This document shows positions 26,086-35,588 of a DNA stretch of 64,000 bases, in pieces. How positions within the stretch are numbered: the first letter of the stretch is position 1; every line of letters begins with the position of its first letter. The notes beneath the pieces were generated by a model. The model was not told the origin of the DNA and did not search any database. It saw only the letters and a program-made list of their open reading frames with translations. This DNA is from Bradyrhizobium sp. Lineage in GTDB: Bacteria > Pseudomonadota > Alphaproteobacteria > Rhizobiales > Xanthobacteraceae. The stretch is taken from assembly GCF_016219575.1 (NCBI RefSeq), contig NZ_JACRMG010000023.1, forward strand, positions 186,001 through 250,000, read 5' to 3'. A program made the translations under genes and the position numbers.

Positions 26086-26143
26086 CATCCGGTCAATGCT
26101 GGCGCGGAGCGCCACCGCGAAGCGGCTCGGCATTGACCGGATG
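26086..26143. repeat. Perfect 14-base inverted repeat
   Basis: CATCCGGTCAATGC (26086-26099) and GCATTGACCGGATG (26130-26143), 30 bases apart. It lies in the 296-bp space 25932-26227 between higB and a small hypothetical gene, where I see no gene. It could be a regulatory site, a hairpin or a relic of an insertion. Confidence 0.6.
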
Positions 26144-26227
26144 GCGGCGCTCCGGTTCCATATCCGCAAGCAGACGAGGCCGTGCCGCCGCTGCCGCCGG
26201 CAAGAAGGAAGTGTGCCTATCTGGTTT

Positions 26228-26443
26228 TCACCCACGGCTAACCTTGCCGTTGACGAGATCGACGATGAAGCCATTGGCGAGACGCACGCCGATAATCACG
26301 TCGTCCAATCGGTAGTTATTGTTGTTGCCTCTGAGGCGGTAGCTTGTGTCCTCTACGACACATACGTCGAACCATTGATTGGGTGCGGTCTGGCCCCAGT
26401 ATTTGCTACGTCGCTTGATGCGCGCTACGAGCTGCTGGTCCAT
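26228..26443 (-). CDS. Small hypothetical protein
   Basis: 71 residues beginning MDQQLVARIKRRSKYWGQTA, with RLRGNNNNYRLDDVIIGVRLANGFIVDLVNGKV. I do not recognise a family. The balanced composition and the position between the AlpA-like gene and higBA on the same strand suggest a real gene. The frame is also open further upstream to 26554, but the internal ATG fits the spacing better. Confidence 0.5.
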   Translation of the reverse strand: MDQQLVARIKRRSKYWGQTAPNQWFDVCVVEDTSYRLRGNNNNYRLDDVIIGVRLANGFIVDLVNGKVSRG

Positions 26444-26614
26444 CGTGTCAGTCTCCGTTTGGGTGTAAACCGGATAGGCATGGAAGGAGGATAGCAATAG
26501 CGCTTCAAGCGGCTCCGATGCTGTAAGGGACCGAACGCGCGGGAGATGGGACACATTGCCATCCTCGTCGTCATCGGCATGAGTGCCGGCCCTTCCAGGA
26601 AGTACGTATCGGCC

Positions 26615-26830
26615 TCAACAGAACTCATCGACCTCGCTTTTCGGACGCCAGGATACCGGATCGGCGACCCAGCGGTTGATGTCGGATTCGCGCCAGCCAG
26701 CGCCATGGATGCTGATCCTGATCTGGGGTGGGAATGTCCCTTCGCTGATCTTGCGGTAGATGGTGGACCGGGACAGGCCGGTGCGGGCAAGGACGGTTTT
26801 GAGGCGGATGATACGGTCTGGCTCACGCAT
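26615..26830 (-). CDS. AlpA-like helix-turn-helix regulator
   Basis: 71 residues. IIRLKTVLARTGLSRSTIYRKISEGTFPPQIRI and GWRESDINRWVADP are the hallmark of the AlpA/excisionase-like winged HTH family found in prophages and integrative elements. It may control excision or the tra genes. It is transcribed in the same direction as traA, which ends 128 bp upstream of its start. Confidence 0.88.
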   Translation of the reverse strand: MREPDRIIRLKTVLARTGLSRSTIYRKISEGTFPPQIRISIHGAGWRESDINRWVADPVSWRPKSEVDEFC

Positions 26831-26958
26831 GGTTGCGCTGGGTCCTGCTGGCTGTTTCTGACTGCTGCTGATCCAGACAGAACAAGGAGCGACGGTTGCG
26901 CAAGCGCGTTTTTCGCGTCGTCGTACCGTGGGGTACAGGCGGCGGAAAATAGGCGGAG

Positions 26959-29958
26959 TTAAAGTCCGAGGCCCCGACCTCTGCCGAGGTCGATGCCGTG
27001 ATTAAAAGCGAGTTCGAGACCGAGCCGGCGGCCTGATTCGAACTGGATTCCGAGTTCGATCTTGCGGTTGGCGAGGATGGATTCCAGTTGCGGATCGCGT
27101 TCGAGGCTCTTGGCCATGTCGCCCATGGCCGACCGCATGGCCTTGTAGCCGGCCTTGTCGCCCGCCTGATACTGGCGCTGGCTGGTCTGGTCGAGCTTCT
27201 GCCAGCGCTCCACGAAGCGGTCGGCGCGCCGGTTTGGATCGGTACGGATTTCGGTTTCGAACAGGAGTGCGCGGATGGCGCGGGCGGGGTTGCCCGAAGC
27301 GGCTTCCAGGGCGAGTTCCGGGTTCTTCTTGTAGGCGGCTTCGGCATCGTGCGAGCCATAGGGCCGCACCTCTTCGAAGACCTTGCGGGCCCCCTGCAAT
27401 TCCTTCACCTGCTCCGGGCTGGCCTTGCCACCCTGCTGCTGCATCTGGAAGATCGCGTCCACAGCGCGGGCATGACGTTTCAGCGCATCGGTTCGGGCTC
27501 GACGTAGCACGGCCTCCCGATCCTCGGTCGTCTCCCTCGCGGGCCCTGCGGGTTCGCGCCGCGCCTCCACACCCGCGCTTCCTCTTTCCGGCTGCTGCAC
27601 CGCGTCTGGACCAGGCGCACCATCTACGCGCGGATGCAGGCCGTCGAACATGCCGCGCACCTTCTCCGGCACGATCTTCCTGACAATTTCGGCAACACGC
27701 TCGCGAAAGGTGATACCGCGCCGCTCGGCATAGCTCTGCGCTGGATCGGCGCGCTCGTAATCCGACGCCATGTCCTTGGACCGGTCCCGCGACAGGGTGC
27801 GAACCAGTCGGTTCTGACCGGCGAAGTCGTCGCGGCCATAATGCAGATCCATGCCGTCGCGGTGCCGCGACAGCGAGACATAGCTGCCGTGGGCGTCCAT
27901 GCCCGGTGTCGCCAGCACATGGGTCCGGTCCACCGTCATGCCCTGCGCCTTGTGGATGGTCGCAGCATAGCCGTGGTCGATGCGATTATAGTCCTTCAGG
28001 TCGAACGAGACATTGCGCCCATCGTCGGTGCGCACCGACATCGATTTTTCGCTGACCTGTTCGATGGTGCCGAGCGTGCCGTTCTTGACGCCAAGCCCGC
28101 GTTCGCTTTGCAGGAACATGACGCGATCACGCGCGGCGAAGCTGCGTTCGCCCCGCTCGACCGTGACGCGCACGTCCTCGCCGAGATCGCCTGCGGTCCG
28201 CATCCGCTCGCGCGCGCCTTCGTTGAGCGCGCGCACCTCGTCGCTGGTGTGGGTGAGAATGATCCGGCTGCGGTCGGGCGACGCCTGCCGGTCGCGGTCC
28301 CAGCGGTCGATCAAATCGTCGCGCGCCTGTTCGCGTGTCGCCGCCGCATGCACCATGCCGTGGCTGTCATAAGCGTGGATCGCAGCGCCGGTCCTGCCGG
28401 TCGCCAGATCGCGCGTGGCATCGCGCTGCCAGTCTTCCCGCTGGCGACGCACCCCGCCGATTTCTGCCCCGCCGTGACGCTCATGGATCGAGCGGAACGC
28501 CGCGCCCGCTTCTATTGCTTGCAACTGCTGCGGATCGCCGACCAGCACGACCTTGGCACTGGCCTGAGCCGCATGGGACAGCACGCGCTCCAACTGGCGC
28601 GTACCGACCATGCCGGCCTCGTCGATCACCAGAACATCGCGCGCGCTGAGCATGTCACGGCCCTGGCCCCAGCCATGCTCCATGCGGGCGACGGTGCGGG
28701 AAGATATACCCGATCCGCTTTGGAGGTTTTCCGCGGCGATGCCGGACAGCGCCACGCCCCGGACCTCGTAGCCCGCCGCTTCCCAGGCCTCCCGCGCCAC
28801 GCCCAGCATCGCGCTCTTTCCCGTCCCGGCGTAGCCAACCACGACACCAAGATCGCGGCCGTCTGTGATATGCACCAGCGCATCGGACTGCTCGCCGGAA
28901 AGGACAAGGCCGCGCTGTTCGGCACGCGCCAGGGCCGCCTGTCTGTCGGCGTCGTTCACCTCATGGCGTTCCCGTTCCGCCATGAGTTTAGCGGCATGGT
29001 GCAGGCGCCGTTCGGTCTCGATCATGTCGCGGGTGGTGAAGCGGTCTTCGCCCCGTCCGTTCTCGCCGAGCTCGACCAGATCGGGCGCGCTGCGCATCGC
29101 GCCCATCACTTCGTTGAACTGGTCGATCCCGTCGCTGTGCCGGTGCGCGAACTTCGCCATGTCGCGGCGCGTGAAGGTCGATTGCTGATGCGTGATGGCG
29201 TCCAGTGCGCTGGAAGGATCGGCGATGATCCGTGCGCCGTTGTTGCGCGCGATCTCGCGGTGCATCTCCGCGCGGTCGGCGGCTTCGATCCCTTCGTCCT
29301 CGATGCCCCGAGCCTCGATCCGTTGTGCGGGTGCGCCGATCTGGCTTTGCGGCTCCAGCGCGATGCCCTGCGCCTCGAAGCTGCGATGGTCGATGCGCGC
29401 GTCGATGTCGAGTTCGGCTAGCCGTTCGTTGGCAAGCTCGGCCCAGCGTTCCCGCCAACGCTCGACCATTTCGGTGCGGTTCCAGTCCCGCACTTTCGGG
29501 CCGAAGCCATTCTCGTCCACTGACCGCATCGTCAGCATGACGTGGGCGTGGGGTTTGGGCATGCCGTCCGTGCCCAGATCCCAATGCACATTGAGATCGG
29601 CGATCATACCCCGGTCCACGAACTCCGATTGCGCGAAGTCGCGGGCGAGTTCAATGCCCTGTGCTTGCGTCATCTCGCGCGGAAGGGCGAACTCGACCTC
29701 GCGGGCCAGTTGGGCGTCCTTTCTGACCTCGAACGCCTCGACATCATTCCAGAGCCGTTCACGGTCGCTCCATGCCTCCGGCGCATTTTCAGGAAGCACC
29801 ACCTCGGAATGGACGACGCCGCGCTTGGCGGAAAAATCGTGGCTGCGATCAAGCCGCTCGTCGCGCAGCCGCGAGCCCGAGCGGTAGGCAGCTGACGCCA
29901 CCGCGCTGGAGCCAGACTTGCGGCCAATGACCTTGACGTGAAGATGATAGATCGCCAT
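26959..29958 (-). CDS. traA: Ti-type conjugative relaxase/helicase TraA
   Basis: 999 residues. The MobA/MobL relaxase domain at residues 1-240 has the three metal histidines His125, His137 and His139 (NVHWD, KPHAHV) and a candidate catalytic Tyr25. The RecD-like helicase has Walker A GYAGTGKS (about 375-382), Walker B VLVIDEAGM (about 442-450), LVGDPQQLQAI and the late motif GYAATIHKAQGMT. ATG 29958 gives MAIYHLHVKVIGRKSGSSAV as in relatives. The protein should nick oriT just upstream of its own gene and unwind the transferred strand. It is shorter than Ti-plasmid TraA (about 1100). Confidence 0.95.
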   Translation of the reverse strand: MAIYHLHVKVIGRKSGSSAVASAAYRSGSRLRDERLDRSHDFSAKRGVVHSEVVLPENAPEAWSDRERLWNDVEAFEVRKDAQLAREVEFALPREMTQAQGIELARDFAQSEFVDRGMIADLNVHWDLGTDGMPKPHAHVMLTMRSVDENGFGPKVRDWNRTEMVERWRERWAELANERLAELDIDARIDHRSFEAQGIALEPQSQIGAPAQRIEARGIEDEGIEAADRAEMHREIARNNGARIIADPSSALDAITHQQSTFTRRDMAKFAHRHSDGIDQFNEVMGAMRSAPDLVELGENGRGEDRFTTRDMIETERRLHHAAKLMAERERHEVNDADRQAALARAEQRGLVLSGEQSDALVHITDGRDLGVVVGYAGTGKSAMLGVAREAWEAAGYEVRGVALSGIAAENLQSGSGISSRTVARMEHGWGQGRDMLSARDVLVIDEAGMVGTRQLERVLSHAAQASAKVVLVGDPQQLQAIEAGAAFRSIHERHGGAEIGGVRRQREDWQRDATRDLATGRTGAAIHAYDSHGMVHAAATREQARDDLIDRWDRDRQASPDRSRIILTHTSDEVRALNEGARERMRTAGDLGEDVRVTVERGERSFAARDRVMFLQSERGLGVKNGTLGTIEQVSEKSMSVRTDDGRNVSFDLKDYNRIDHGYAATIHKAQGMTVDRTHVLATPGMDAHGSYVSLSRHRDGMDLHYGRDDFAGQNRLVRTLSRDRSKDMASDYERADPAQSYAERRGITFRERVAEIVRKIVPEKVRGMFDGLHPRVDGAPGPDAVQQPERGSAGVEARREPAGPARETTEDREAVLRRARTDALKRHARAVDAIFQMQQQGGKASPEQVKELQGARKVFEEVRPYGSHDAEAAYKKNPELALEAASGNPARAIRALLFETEIRTDPNRRADRFVERWQKLDQTSQRQYQAGDKAGYKAMRSAMGDMAKSLERDPQLESILANRKIELGIQFESGRRLGLELAFNHGIDLGRGRGLGL

Positions 29959-29988
29959 CGCGATCAGATCAGTGGCACAGCGAAGCGC

Positions 29989-30019
29989 ACGTCGGAACGA
30001 CGTATAAGCGCGCCCTCCC
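29989..30019. other. Origin of transfer (oriT) with nic region
   Basis: It lies between divergent traA and traC, the position of oriT in Ti plasmids. The inverted repeat ACGTCG-GAA-CGACGT (29989-30003) is followed directly by TAAGCGCGCCCT (30005-30016), which differs by one base from the nic consensus TAAGTGCGCCCT of IncQ/Ti-type origins. By analogy the nick falls between G30012 and C30013. Confidence 0.85.
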
Positions 30020-30130
30020 TCGAAAAATTCTCGGGCGGGATTACGCCGTCTCAAACCGTCCTGGCAACCTTACAGCATTATGCCTAGGGCTCGACTATCA
30101 TCGCTCCATCAACATTGCTGGAGGACGTGG

Positions 30131-30457
30131 ATGCGCAAGCCGCGGGACTTCGACGGGGAACTGAAAGCGCTTCAGGACAAGGCGCGCGACCTCAAGAGCC
30201 GCAAGGTGCAGCAGCTCGGCGAACTGGTCATCGCCACCGGGGCAGATAGCCTCAGCGCCGACGAACTGGCAGGCGCGCTGATCATGCTGGCCGAAACGAA
30301 GGACACTGCAAGGAAGGAGGCATGGGCAAAACGTGGGGCCGCGTTCTTTCAGAGCCGGGCGCGGCGAACTGCACCGGCAGCTGAGCGCCACACGGGCGGC
30401 GCTCGGGCGCAACCGGGCGGCGCACAACCGTCAACAGGCAGCAAGGGCGCGGCATGA
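30131..30457 (+). CDS. traC: Conjugal transfer protein TraC-like
   Basis: 108 residues beginning MRKPRDFDGELKALQDKARDLKSRKVQQLGELVIATGAD. The basic start followed by a coiled coil and a LxADELAGALxxLAE helix resembles Ti-plasmid TraC, a small relaxosome-associated protein. The C-terminal 35 residues are a low-complexity Arg/Ala/Gly tail. It is divergent from traA across oriT and one base upstream of traD. Confidence 0.8.
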   Translation: MRKPRDFDGELKALQDKARDLKSRKVQQLGELVIATGADSLSADELAGALIMLAETKDTARKEAWAKRGAAFFQSRARRTAPAAERHTGGARAQPGGAQPSTGSKGAA

Positions 30458-30458
30458 T

Positions 30459-30725
30459 ATGCGCGCCTGGCAGGTCGAGCGCCGCAAGCGCACGCGACAC
30501 CTGATCGAACTGGGCGGCCTTGTCGTCAAGGCCGGGATCGTGGACCTGACCGGCGATGATCGCGCCACCATCCTCGGCGCGCTGCTCTGGATGGCCGACA
30601 AGCTCCAAAGCGATCAGGGCGAACGGGCGCGCGAGCTATGGGCCGCAAAGGGGAAGCAAGCATTCGAAGCGGACCCGGCAACACACAAGGGGACAGATCG
30701 AACTGTTCCAGCAGCTCGTCGTTGA
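30459..30725 (+). CDS. traD: Conjugal transfer protein TraD-like
   Basis: 88 residues from the ATG at 30459: MRAWQVERRKRTRHLIELGGLVVKAGIVDLTGDDRATILGALLWMADKL, the recognisable TraD pattern of Ti-type systems. Its role is unclear but it accompanies TraC. A GTG at 30333 in the same frame would add 42 residues overlapping traC. No traG coupling-protein gene follows, unlike in Ti plasmids; the next DNA is unassigned and then an IS. Confidence 0.78.
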   Translation: MRAWQVERRKRTRHLIELGGLVVKAGIVDLTGDDRATILGALLWMADKLQSDQGERARELWAAKGKQAFEADPATHKGTDRTVPAARR

Positions 30726-31306
30726 TGCATGACGATGGGATGTCAGCCGAGCGACTGCGTGCCGGAGTGATCTTCGATCATGCAAACGTCGCAGCAGGTT
30801 CGAGTTCGCAGGTTCTCCGACGCAAACTGAACCAAGACGAATAAAAACCATCCTATAAGAAGCGCGTCAAATTGCTTCAAAATGATCTCTTCACACCTGT
30901 GTAAGGGGATTGACGTGGACGCTGTTCGAATGGCCGGACGAACGCCTCTGGCGTCTTGGAGCGGTTCGCATTTCGCTTTGCATCTGGATGATTGCGGCGC
31001 ATGCCTTCAGTTCCAATGCCTATCGCATGAGCACGTTCTCGAAGCTGAAAGCGGAGGCAAGAATTCCCTCTGACGCGGTCCTGTGTCTATGGAATCTCGT
31101 GAGGACAGCAGTGCGGCAATACCAAGGTTACAAGCGCGGTTTCGGCAAAATGGTCCAGACCGAGATGGAAGTGAACTGTCTCAGACGTTGGCGCAATAGT
31201 TCCTTGGCGGTCAAGCTGAGGAGGGCAAACACCAATCGCAAAACACGATTGTTGCTACGGGAGCGCGCTGCCGGCTTTTGCGCCGCGGAGAGAGGCCCGC
31301 AAGCAT
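30726..31306. other. Non-coding or decayed DNA between traD and the IS
   Basis: About 580 bp. Short frames are open on both strands (the longest plus-strand one covers 30910-31350 and runs into the IS end), but none has a family match, a good RBS or usual codon bias. traG would be expected here in a Ti-type set, and I see no trace of it. Confidence 0.45.
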
Positions 31307-32597
31307 CTAGCAGTCTGCTGAAGAACCCCCTCGCCACGGAGGGGGCTTGATGATTCACTTTATCATCTCGAATCGGCGGAGACGATCATGCGCGGGAGGT
31401 TTACGGATCAGGGCGGCCTGTTTTCGTACATCGCTCCGGATAAGCGTGTGCCAGCGAACCATCCGCTGCGGAAGGTCCGGGAACTTGTCCGGGATGTTTT
31501 GAGTGATTTGAACCGCAGCCTTGGGAGGCTCTACGCCAGCGAAGGACGCCCTTCGATCCCCCCGGAGCAATTGCTGAGCGCCTTGCTGCTGCAGGTGTTC
31601 TACGGCATCGCTCGGAACGCCAGTTGATGGAGCAACTGGACTACAATCTTTTGTACCGCTGGTTCGTGGGGCTTTCGCCGGATTATCCGGTCTGGGACCC
31701 GACCACCTTCACCAAGAACCGGGAACGGCTGCAGAACGGCGATGTGTTCACGAAGTTCATGACCAGGCTTCTGAACCATCCGCAGGTCAAGCCGCTATTG
31801 TCGGATGAGCATTTTTCGGTGGACGGAACGCTGATCGAAGCCTGGGCTTCGCAGAAGAGCTTTCGTCCCAAGGACGGCAGCGGCGACGATGATGATGGCG
31901 CCAACTTCCACGGCCAGAAGCGCAAGAACGACACCCATGCGAGTACCAGCGACCCGGACAGCAGGCTTTATCGCAAGGCGGCCGGACGGGAGGCCAAGCT
32001 TTGCTATATGGGCCACGCCACCATGGAGAACCGGCATGGGCTGGCGGTGGCCGGTAGGGTCACGCATGCCAATGGCACCGCCGAACGCCGGGCTTCGGAG
32101 ACCATGCTGAAGGCGAGACGCAAAGCCGCAGGCCGCCGCATCACGGCCGGTGAGGACAAGGCGTACGATACGGCCGATCATGTCGCCAATCTTCGCGCCA
32201 TCGGCGTGACGCCGCATGTGACACAGAACCAAGCCGTCACCAAAACCGGCAAGACCCGCACCAGTGCCATCGATGAACGAACTACCCGGCATCAAGGCTA
32301 TGGCATGTCGCAATCGCGACGGGCGATGGTCGAGTGCATTTTCGGATGGGGCAAGCAGCATGGCACCATGCGCAAGACCAAACATCGTGGCATCGCTCGC
32401 GTCGCCGCCGACTTCCTGCTCAATCTGATCGCCTATAACCTGATCCGCATTCCCAAACTGCTTGCCGCTTAGCCACCCCGCGTTGGGTACACCCAACACT
32501 AGGCTGAAAATGACATCCAACTCCACTGCGCCGCCCCAGCAACGACCGGTGAGAATAAAAAAACTCTGCATTTCAAGGTTTTTCAGCAGACTGCTAG
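31307..32597 (+). mobile_element. IS5-family insertion sequence, 1283 bp plus CTAG target duplication
   Basis: Terminal inverted repeats are CAGTCTGCTGAAGAACC (from 31311) and its complement with one mismatch, GGTTTTTCAGCAGACTG (ending 32593). They are flanked by direct CTAG copies at 31307-31310 and 32594-32597, matching the YTAR target of IS5-type elements. It carries one transposase gene interrupted by a frameshift. It landed between the tra genes and the metal cargo. Confidence 0.92.
31388..32472 (+). pseudogene. IS5-family transposase, frameshifted
   Basis: Frame one (31388-31627) encodes MRGRFTDQGGLFSYIAPDKRV...QVFYGIARNAS. Frame two (to 32472) continues MEQLDYNLLYRWFVGLSPDYPVWDPTTF. 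In related transposases this join reads GIRSERQLMEQL. Here ATCGCTCGGAACGCCAG lacks one base near 31611, so the reading frame breaks. The DDE domain is otherwise intact (FSVDGTLIEAW, EDKAYDTADHV, RRAMVECIFGWGKQHG). The IS is probably inactive unless the shift is a sequence error or bypassed by frameshifting. Confidence 0.88.
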
Positions 32598-33196
32598 AGC
32601 GAACAGAGTGCGTGCTCCGATTACTTCTTGCGACTCCGCCCTCAGGTTAGAGGCGTGCGCCTCCCGGAAGTAGGCTCATTCCATTAGAGTTGCAGGCCCG
32701 ACAAGGCGGCCTTCACCGGTGCGATATGTGCAAGATGGCGGACCCGCTGCGTCGGATAGCCGAACGCCTCAACCGCCATTAAGGCTGGCTTGACGGCACC
32801 GTTTACCCGCGAAGCCGCCCCGGTCAGTTGCCCGGCGCCGTCGAATTGGTGGAAGCATCTGGTTGCGGCACTTTTGATGAAGTTCAAGCGCCGGCTCGCG
32901 TCCGTCCCACGAGCGAAACGTGTCTCTGTCCTGGATTCCGAGCCAGTTCTGAGCGGATCCCTAGCCGATATCAGCGACATCTCACCGATCTGCCGCTGGG
33001 GAGCGCCCGTTTCGCCTGGTGGTCGTGAGACGGCCGACGTTCCTTGCCGCTGGAGAGTTCCTGAGCAACATCACGGAAAGATGCGGACGATCACCGAATT
33101 CTTCAGACGGTCGGGGATCGGTGCCCGCCCCCGTCGTGTCATCTTCTCCGCAGCAAAGGCGGAGTGGAAAGTCGGACCCGAAGTAGGCGTTCGCCC
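32598..33196. other. Region between the IS and the porin gene, no confident gene
   Basis: About 600 bp. A 98-codon minus-strand frame (32684-32980, includes GAASRVNGAVKPALMAVEAF) and a 162-codon plus-strand frame (32790-33278) are open, but they overlap each other and neither has a recognisable domain. It is probably degraded sequence left by earlier insertions. Confidence 0.4.
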
Positions 33197-35191
33197 TCAG
33201 AATTGCGCGCGCATCCGGACGCCGACGATCGAAGCCGGACCGCGGTCGCGATTGTACGCCGGATTCACGACGAGTTGATAGTTCAAGGTCGCGCGCCACG
33301 ACCAGACCGGGAAGCTGTAGTAGCTTTCGATGATCTTCTCCGGACCTGGGTTAGGGAGGCGATCGTCGCCGACGAGGATACCGAGACCTCCTGCATCGAG
33401 GTAGGTCCGGCGCGCTTGCGAGATTCCGTTGACGACGCCGGCGAGGCCGAACGTATCGTTCGGCCGGTTCCAGCGCGATCCGGACAGCGACAGACCGGCT
33501 GCCACGGTAGAGTCTATGTCCGTAAATTCGAACGATTCCTTGGAGCCGTCGGCGATGCCGGCGCGAGCGAATACGCCCAGATCGGACGTGATTTCCTGCT
33601 CCAAATTCACGCTGATGCCGGCCCGGCTTTGATAGCGCCGGACCAGAGCGATGTCGGCCGACGCGTTCGTCGCCTGCGCGAGCGCGACGGCGTCGTCGAA
33701 GCGTCCCATGCAGCCGCGCGATAGAAAACCCGTGACGGCGACTTTGCCGGGCTTGCCCCAGATTGCGTGCCGATGCTCGATTTCTCCGATCCACTGGAAT
33801 TGCGCGAACCCGGGATCCAGCTCGGTGCTGTTGGGCACTTTGGAAAGATCGAACACGCCGCCGCGGAAGGTCCAATCGCCCTTGTACCACTCGGCCGCGG
33901 CGCCATAGGTGAAGCCCCAAGAGTCGGCGGCGTAATCGAAGGTGCCGGTATCCACGACCGACCAGTTCATAAAGTCCTTGCGGGGATCATGTGCGTACTT
34001 GTTCGTGTCGAAAACGTCGGTGACCGCAAACTTTCCGACCGTCAGGACGACGCGATCGTTGGTCTGCGTCCCGGCGAACTGATTGATGTCGCCATCGACC
34101 TTGTTCGTTTCCCCTCCGAGATAGAAGGTCTGACGGAAAAAGGCGCGCGGAATCCGAGCGTATGGCGCAGCGGCGCCGACCTTGTAGGCCTCGCCGCTCG
34201 TGAAGCCTGCAACGCCTACGGTCGAACTCAAACCGAAGCCCTGATCGATCTCCGGATTTATCCAGAATTCTCCGCCTTCCCACGGTCTGATACCGGCATA
34301 GAGCGTCACGTCCCAGGTCTGGCGGGTCTGGTTCGGCGCAAGGCTGTTCTGCCCGCGATAAGGCGAGCGGAACGGCGCCGCGTACTGCTGCAGATAGGTG
34401 GTCTGACCATGCAGACTGAACCAATCGGTCTCGAACGGTTTCAAGCCGTCCTGCAGGGCTTGCCGCCCATTGTTCCCGAAGCGGTAGTTGAATCCCAAGC
34501 GAGCGGCGTGGACGGCGAGATCGGAGGAAGCCAGTTGCGCACCGCCGGCTATCGCTTTGTCCTTCGAGCCGTAACCTGTGTAGAGGTATTCAAAACGAGC
34601 CGACCAATCGCTCGACAACGCAACTTCCGCGCCCGCGCCCAAAGCCCTGCCAAGTCGCGTGAAACCGATTTTGTCGCCGTCGGCTCCGTCGGGTGGCCCG
34701 AGCCTCAATTGGTTGTAACTCCAGGCGAAGCCGCCGGTCGCGTAGAATAGCCAAGAACCGGGCGCGTAGCCGATGCGCGCCCGCAGCGTCCCGGAGGTCA
34801 GAACGGTCTCGTTGAACATTGCCGAGCCCTGCTTGCCGACGAGGGTGGCACTGCCCGAGATCGTATTCGGAAAGGTTACATCGGCTTCGACACCGAAAAC
34901 CACACGCGATGGCAGCATGTAGTCGTAACCGGCGCTGAGTCCGATCGCATAGGAGCCGGTTCCCTTGAACGCGCTGAACGGGTTCGTCAGGTCCAAGGAT
35001 CCGAAAGACTGGGGCGTTCCCGGTCCGGCCAATGAATATCGCGAGCTTCCGACGCCATAGGCGAAGTGGCTGCCGACAAAGGGCCCGGTCCAATCGACGG
35101 CCTGTGGATTGCGCGCCTTGCCTACGTCTGCCGATAGACCTTCGGCGGCGCCGCCGGCCGCAAGAAATATGCCTAGAACCATCCTCTTCAT
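33197..35191 (-). CDS. Two-domain outer-membrane porin (Omp25-like barrel plus OprB-type carbohydrate porin)
   Basis: 664 residues. It has a signal peptide (MKRMVLGIFLAAGGAAEGLSA), then a small eight-strand barrel of the Omp25/immunogenic OMP type (WTGPFVGSHFAYGVG ... ARLGFNYRFG, about 35-240), then an OprB-like carbohydrate-selective porin domain (YAGIRPWEGGEFWINPEIDQGFGLSSTVGVAGFTSGEAYKVG ... ending VGVRMRAQF with C-terminal Phe). This fusion is common in Bradyrhizobium relatives. The ATG at 35191 gives the signal peptide. It is divergent from the metal block and may supply an outer-membrane route unrelated to efflux. Confidence 0.85.
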   Translation of the reverse strand: MKRMVLGIFLAAGGAAEGLSADVGKARNPQAVDWTGPFVGSHFAYGVGSSRYSLAGPGTPQSFGSLDLTNPFSAFKGTGSYAIGLSAGYDYMLPSRVVFGVEADVTFPNTISGSATLVGKQGSAMFNETVLTSGTLRARIGYAPGSWLFYATGGFAWSYNQLRLGPPDGADGDKIGFTRLGRALGAGAEVALSSDWSARFEYLYTGYGSKDKAIAGGAQLASSDLAVHAARLGFNYRFGNNGRQALQDGLKPFETDWFSLHGQTTYLQQYAAPFRSPYRGQNSLAPNQTRQTWDVTLYAGIRPWEGGEFWINPEIDQGFGLSSTVGVAGFTSGEAYKVGAAAPYARIPRAFFRQTFYLGGETNKVDGDINQFAGTQTNDRVVLTVGKFAVTDVFDTNKYAHDPRKDFMNWSVVDTGTFDYAADSWGFTYGAAAEWYKGDWTFRGGVFDLSKVPNSTELDPGFAQFQWIGEIEHRHAIWGKPGKVAVTGFLSRGCMGRFDDAVALAQATNASADIALVRRYQSRAGISVNLEQEITSDLGVFARAGIADGSKESFEFTDIDSTVAAGLSLSGSRWNRPNDTFGLAGVVNGISQARRTYLDAGGLGILVGDDRLPNPGPEKIIESYYSFPVWSWRATLNYQLVVNPAYNRDRGPASIVGVRMRAQF

Positions 35192-35588
35192 TGCGCCGAC
35201 CGCCCACCAGTTCTCGAACTCGACACGGTACCAGCAGATTGGCAACAGAAAGTTGTTGCGCCGCGTCACGCTGGCGGCATGGAGGAAGTCTCCAGCCCCC
35301 GGGCGTTTCCTTGGAAATTTGCGCGTCGGCTATCGCCCGACGCCGCGCTTGAAGGGGCGGGAAATCCTGCAACAGGAGCCATCGGCGCTACCTCGGCGAC
35401 AGTCCAGGGGGAGTTCAAGAAGCTCGACTGGCCGTTAGATTCGCTTCGCGAGCAAGGCGGCAGCGGCCTCGCGCGGAGCCGAAGGACTGCTGCGCGAGAA
35501 GGTGTTCGGGCGCGCCTCCAAAAGATTCCCCACAGGCGTAGCGAACATTGTGATAGTATTCATATATTGGATTTGCTAACCGTGGGAA
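35192..35588. promoter_or_regulatory. Divergent control region of the porin and the metal-resistance block
   Basis: 397 bp with no convincing gene. The segment 35546-35578 is markedly AT-rich (GTGATAGTATTCATATATTGG) just before the DUF2946 gene and is the likely promoter of the metal operon. I see no classical MerR or ArsR site, and no metal-sensor gene is present in the block. Confidence 0.5.

Noticed and set aside
27634..29421. 595-codon plus-strand frame opposite traA
   Set aside because: It is a shadow of the relaxase gene, with no domain, no RBS and biased composition.
30131..30725. Full Ti-type transfer operon (traG, trb or virB genes)
   Set aside because: Only traC- and traD-like genes follow oriT; no coupling protein or mating-pair gene could be recognised anywhere in the island.
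30910..31350. 146-codon frame between traD and the IS
   Set aside because: It runs across the IS left end, so the joined frame cannot be an original gene, and it has no recognisable domain.
32684..33278. Two overlapping opposite-strand frames between the IS and the porin gene
   Set aside because: They exclude each other and neither has a start context, codon bias or family match.
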